NCBI RefSeq assembly: GCF_014695585.1
Contig: NZ_JACJON010000040.1
Location: 124,001-188,000 of the forward strand
Reading direction: 5' to 3'
Origin: Microcoleus sp. FACHB-831
Lineage (GTDB): Bacteria; Cyanobacteriota; Cyanobacteriia; Cyanobacteriales; FACHB-T130
DNA: 64,000 nt
Shown one piece after another: positions 61,403-64,000 of the stretch. Position 1 is the first letter of the stretch, and the number at the start of each line of letters is the position of its first letter. The notes beneath the pieces are model-generated. The model saw only the letters and a program-made list of their open reading frames with translations, was not told the origin of the DNA and made no database searches. The translations under genes were made by a program, and so were the position numbers.

Positions 61403-62827
61403 ATGCTTAAAAACCACAAATCAATTCATCTGCTTGCGGCTGCTGTTGTCAGTCTCGGTTTGGCAACTATCTGCGAGACAAAAGCTGGTGCTATACCTGC
61501 TTCTTCAAAAGTTAGCGAACAGGGGAAGAATATAAACCTGTCACTCAAGGAAATACCGATTGCGGGAGAAAAAAGACGGCTTTCAAAAGTGAAAAAATCG
61601 CCGTCTGTACAAAGCCATACAAAGCAGCTAATTGAGGGTCTATACAGTAGAAATGTAGACGCAGCTTCTTACTTCCAACAGGGTGTAACGCAGTATAACC
61701 GGGGAGATTATCAAGGGGCAGAGGTATCTTTAAGAAGAGCGCTGACATACGACCCGAACATTCCTATGGCGTATTACCTGTTAGGAAATGCTCAGGCGCA
61801 GCAAGACAAGGTGCAGGCGGCTAGTGCCTCATACCAAACCGCACTTCGACTCGACCCCAGCATGACAGAGGCTTACTATAACTTGGGGTTGTCGTTGTAT
61901 AGACAAGGACTACCAGAAGCAGCGATCGCGCAGTTTCAACGCTCGCTTGCACTCAATCCCAAACTACCGGAAGCTCACTATAACATCGGCTTGGCATTAG
62001 AGGCGCTAAACAGAAGAGATGAAGCGATCGCGGAGTACCAGCAATCGGTTCGCCTAGACCCCAACAATGCCGCAGCACAGTATAACTTAGGGCTGGCACT
62101 GGTAAAACAAGAACAGACAGAACCAGCGATCGCTGCCTTTCGGCAAGCAGTCAGGCTCGATCCTAAGCTAGCTGGCGCTCAATATCAGCTCGGATCGCTT
62201 TTGTCTTTGCAAAACAGAGTAGAAGAAGCGCAAAAAGCATTAGGAGCAGCTGTCACCCTTGACCCAAATAATGCCGCAGCTCAGTATAATTTGGGCGTGA
62301 TTTTTACCCAGCAAGGTAATTATTCAGCGGCGGCTAATAGGTTCCGACGGGCGATCGCCCTCAACCCTAACAACGTCTCTGCTTATCGGCAACTAGGCGT
62401 AGCGCTCACCGCAGACCGCAATTACAAAGAAGCAGTTACTGCCTTAAAACAAGCAGTACTCCAAGAACCAAGCGACGCGCTGACGCACTATAACTTAGCG
62501 GTTGCATTGCATCGAGACAAGAAATTGGATGACGCGATCGCGGAGTACAAGGAGGCCATTCTTCTCAATCCCAACCTAGCCGAAGGATTTTATAACCTCG
62601 GCGTAGCGCTTCAGCAGTCCCAGCGCCCAGAGGACGCAACAGCATTTATTGTAGAAGCCAGGAACTTGTTCGCCCAACAGGGTAAAATCCAAAAAACACA
62701 AGAGGTAGATAAGGTTTTACAGTTGATTGCCACACCCAATCCTGCTGTAGCTCCTGTGTTGCCTGCGGGCGCACCCTTTGCCCCTCCTAGCCCTACCAAA
62801 GACCCGTCTCAAGCACCTACCCCATAA
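61403..62827 (+). CDS. Exported tetratricopeptide-repeat protein
   Basis: A 474-residue protein with an N-terminal signal peptide (LLAAAVVSLGLATICETKAG, about 9-28), a charged linker, and then about ten TPR units of 34 residues from residue 86 to 430. Each has the pattern AYYNLGLSLYRQGLPEAAIA followed by LNPKLPEAHYNIGLAL. TPR superhelices are protein-binding scaffolds. The tail is Pro/Ala-rich. It may sit in the periplasm. A symmetric terminator follows within 10 bp. Confidence 0.9.
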   Translation: MLKNHKSIHLLAAAVVSLGLATICETKAGAIPASSKVSEQGKNINLSLKEIPIAGEKRRLSKVKKSPSVQSHTKQLIEGLYSRNVDAASYFQQGVTQYNRGDYQGAEVSLRRALTYDPNIPMAYYLLGNAQAQQDKVQAASASYQTALRLDPSMTEAYYNLGLSLYRQGLPEAAIAQFQRSLALNPKLPEAHYNIGLALEALNRRDEAIAEYQQSVRLDPNNAAAQYNLGLALVKQEQTEPAIAAFRQAVRLDPKLAGAQYQLGSLLSLQNRVEEAQKALGAAVTLDPNNAAAQYNLGVIFTQQGNYSAAANRFRRAIALNPNNVSAYRQLGVALTADRNYKEAVTALKQAVLQEPSDALTHYNLAVALHRDKKLDDAIAEYKEAILLNPNLAEGFYNLGVALQQSQRPEDATAFIVEARNLFAQQGKIQKTQEVDKVLQLIATPNPAVAPVLPAGAPFAPPSPTKDPSQAPTP

Positions 62828-62834
62828 TTAAGGC

Positions 62835-62867
62835 AAAAGGCAAAAGAAAATATATCTTTTGCCTTTT
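62835..62867. terminator. Terminator between the TPR gene and convergent ktrA-like gene
   Basis: Perfect 13-bp arms AAAAGGCAAAAGA/TCTTTTGCCTTTT with a seven-base loop, followed by AATTTTTC. It is A/T-flanked on both sides, so it can act in both directions. Confidence 0.85.
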
Positions 62868-62911
62868 AATTTTTCGCTATTGACTGGTAGGCTTCCCAAT
62901 GACTTTTTACT

Positions 62912-63625
62912 TTAGATTGGCAAGCGATTGATGTCTTTATTGGTGCCAATCACAACCATTGCTGAACCCTTGTACAGGCGTCTGTTTGGATCTGGGTTAA
63001 TCTCAAACTTGCGATCTTGACTCACTGCTAGTAGATTCAGACCGTAGCGGCTGCGGAGTTTGAGTTCGGTGATAGTTTTACCGTCAAATTCTTCAGGAAC
63101 TAGAATCTCAACAATGCTGTTCTCTGGGTCTAGATCAAACCGGTCTAAAATGCTGGGTTTGGTGAGACTCCGCGCCAAAGCACAACCAGTTTCATGTTCT
63201 GGAAACACAACATGATCTGCCCCCACTTTCTTCAAGAGTTTTTCATGGGTTTCGGAAGAAGCTTTGGCAACTAAATGAGGTACGCCGCCTTCCTTTAGAT
63301 TGAGCGTTGTAATGATACTTTCTTCTAGATAGTTGCCAATAGCGACAATCACGGTATCAAATTCAAAAATTCCTGCCTCTTTGAGGGCTGATATTTCTGT
63401 GGAGTCTAATTGCAAGGCGTGGGCAGCTATTCGCTCTGTTAAAACCTGAGCTACTAGCTTTTCATCGTTGTCCACTGCCATCACTTCATAACCCAACTGG
63501 TGTAGCGTCGAACACACTGCCCGACCGAAGCGCCCCAAGCCAATGACAGCAAACAGCTTATTGGATGCGTGCGACTTAGGATCGCTGCGTAGACTGCGAA
63601 AAAAACTCAAACCAGATAAATTCAC
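62912..63625 (-). CDS. TrkA/KtrA family potassium channel regulator (RCK)
   Basis: A 237-residue cytoplasmic regulator of potassium uptake. RCK_N (about 22-145): KLFAVIGLGRFGRAVCSTLH (Rossmann glycines), then VMAVDNDEKLV and FDTVIVAIG. RCK_C (about 160-237): NSIVEILVPEEFDGKTITEL, GLNLLAVSQDR, AMVVIGTNKDINRLP. It binds ATP/NAD nucleotides and gates a KtrB/TrkH channel. The channel gene is immediately upstream (67 bp) on the same strand, so the pair forms an operon. Confidence 0.92.
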   Translation of the reverse strand: MNLSGLSFFRSLRSDPKSHASNKLFAVIGLGRFGRAVCSTLHQLGYEVMAVDNDEKLVAQVLTERIAAHALQLDSTEISALKEAGIFEFDTVIVAIGNYLEESIITTLNLKEGGVPHLVAKASSETHEKLLKKVGADHVVFPEHETGCALARSLTKPSILDRFDLDPENSIVEILVPEEFDGKTITELKLRSRYGLNLLAVSQDRKFEINPDPNRRLYKGSAMVVIGTNKDINRLPI

Positions 63626-63691
63626 GATTTAACTCCCAGCTTAAGCGGAGATAATTGTTTTTTAGACTATCAAGATCTAGGATGGCGATCT

Positions 63692-64000
63692 CTACCCCAC
63701 GAGTAGATTTGCCTCCGGATACCGAACCGCAGTCGGTTTGGGATCTCCAAAAATAGCTGACATAAGTAGCAACACGCCTACCCTTCCCAAATACATAGTG
63801 AGGACAATAATCAATTTTGCAGGTACAGACATACCCGCGGTGTAGCCAGTCGAAAGTCCTACTGTCGCAAAAGCTGACACTACCTCAAACAAAATTTGGA
63901 TAAAGTCTCCGCCTGGAGCTTTTAACGCAATCGGATCTGTAAGAGCAATCAAAGTGGTGGAAACGAGTACAAGTATTAGCGAACCCACTACCACGCCAAC
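63692..64000 (-). CDS. TrkH/KtrB family potassium uptake protein, C-terminal fragment
   Basis: The last 102 residues of an integral membrane K+ translocation subunit; the 5' part lies beyond the window. The segment LFEVVSAFATVGLSTGYTAG contains the selectivity-filter turn of a pore loop (TVGLSTG), followed by a membrane helix LIIVLTMYLGRVGVLLLMSA with the conserved GR. It pairs with the RCK subunit encoded next in the operon. The frame is open to the window end. Confidence 0.9.
   Translation of the reverse strand, partial: VGVVVGSLILVLVSTTLIALTDPIALKAPGGDFIQILFEVVSAFATVGLSTGYTAGMSVPAKLIIVLTMYLGRVGVLLLMSAIFGDPKPTAVRYPEANLLVG

Noticed and set aside
1..64000. Frequent GCGATCGC octamers as regulatory sites
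   Set aside because: This is the genome-wide HIP1 repeat of cyanobacteria, present in genes and gaps alike.

Overview
The window comes from a filamentous-type cyanobacterium. The octamer GCGATCGC (HIP1) is scattered through genes and gaps, there is a dark-operative protochlorophyllide reductase subunit (chlB), and many families are typical of cyanobacteria (DUF4278, DUF4388/PatA-like, DUF4337, Nif11, PEP-CTERM, short adenylate kinase, PilMNOQ without PilP). Heptanucleotide repeats and short palindromic repeats are frequent, as in large genomes of the Oscillatoriales/Nostocales kind. No rRNA, CRISPR array or transposase was found; there is one tRNA (Gln-TTG).

Layout. 1-4.1 kb: end of a histidine kinase, tRNA-Gln, a HAD hydrolase, a NurA-type nuclease, and a decayed GT61 glycosyltransferase pseudogene. 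4.8-13.3 kb: housekeeping genes, with DNA repair (xseBA, recA), an FHA protein, chlB, rph and adk. 13.6-19.3 kb: a CobA/CobO-like protein with a degenerate P-loop, a compact dTMP-synthesis cluster (dCMP deaminase, dut, thyX), a flavin oxidoreductase without the usual disulfide, CobD, and HU. 19.6-25.1 kb: the type IV pilus assembly operon pilM-N-O-Q. 25.3-28.8 kb: a sugar-type ABC solute-binding lipoprotein, a His-box membrane hydroxylase and folC.

29.0-37.6 kb is the accessory region. A small winged-helix-like protein is followed by a 672-residue P-loop ATPase with an unknown C-terminal domain. Then come a Uma2 protein and a PD-(D/E)XK nuclease-like protein. Next is a reverse-strand two-gene module: a DNA cytosine-5 methyltransferase with a long C-terminal extension, and a coupled protein that is the likely restriction enzyme. 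This module is bounded by exact 119-bp direct repeats. The left repeat is the 3' end of the intact nuclease-like gene, so the module looks like an insertion with a long target duplication, or an exchange that left a second gene end behind.

37.6-64 kb is mostly ordinary chromosome: a secreted protein, DUF4278, acnB, Nif11, Coq4, cupin, DUF4388, EamA, LysR, an O-methyltransferase, an amidase, PEP-CTERM, dnaG, a pentapeptide protein, YraN, queA, a TPR protein and a KtrA/KtrB-type potassium uptake pair cut by the window end.

A second theme is repeat invasion of coding sequence. In-frame heptad or palindromic repeats lie inside nurA, cobD, folC, yraN, queA (twice) and a DUF4278 gene, and one palindrome supplies the dnaG stop codon.
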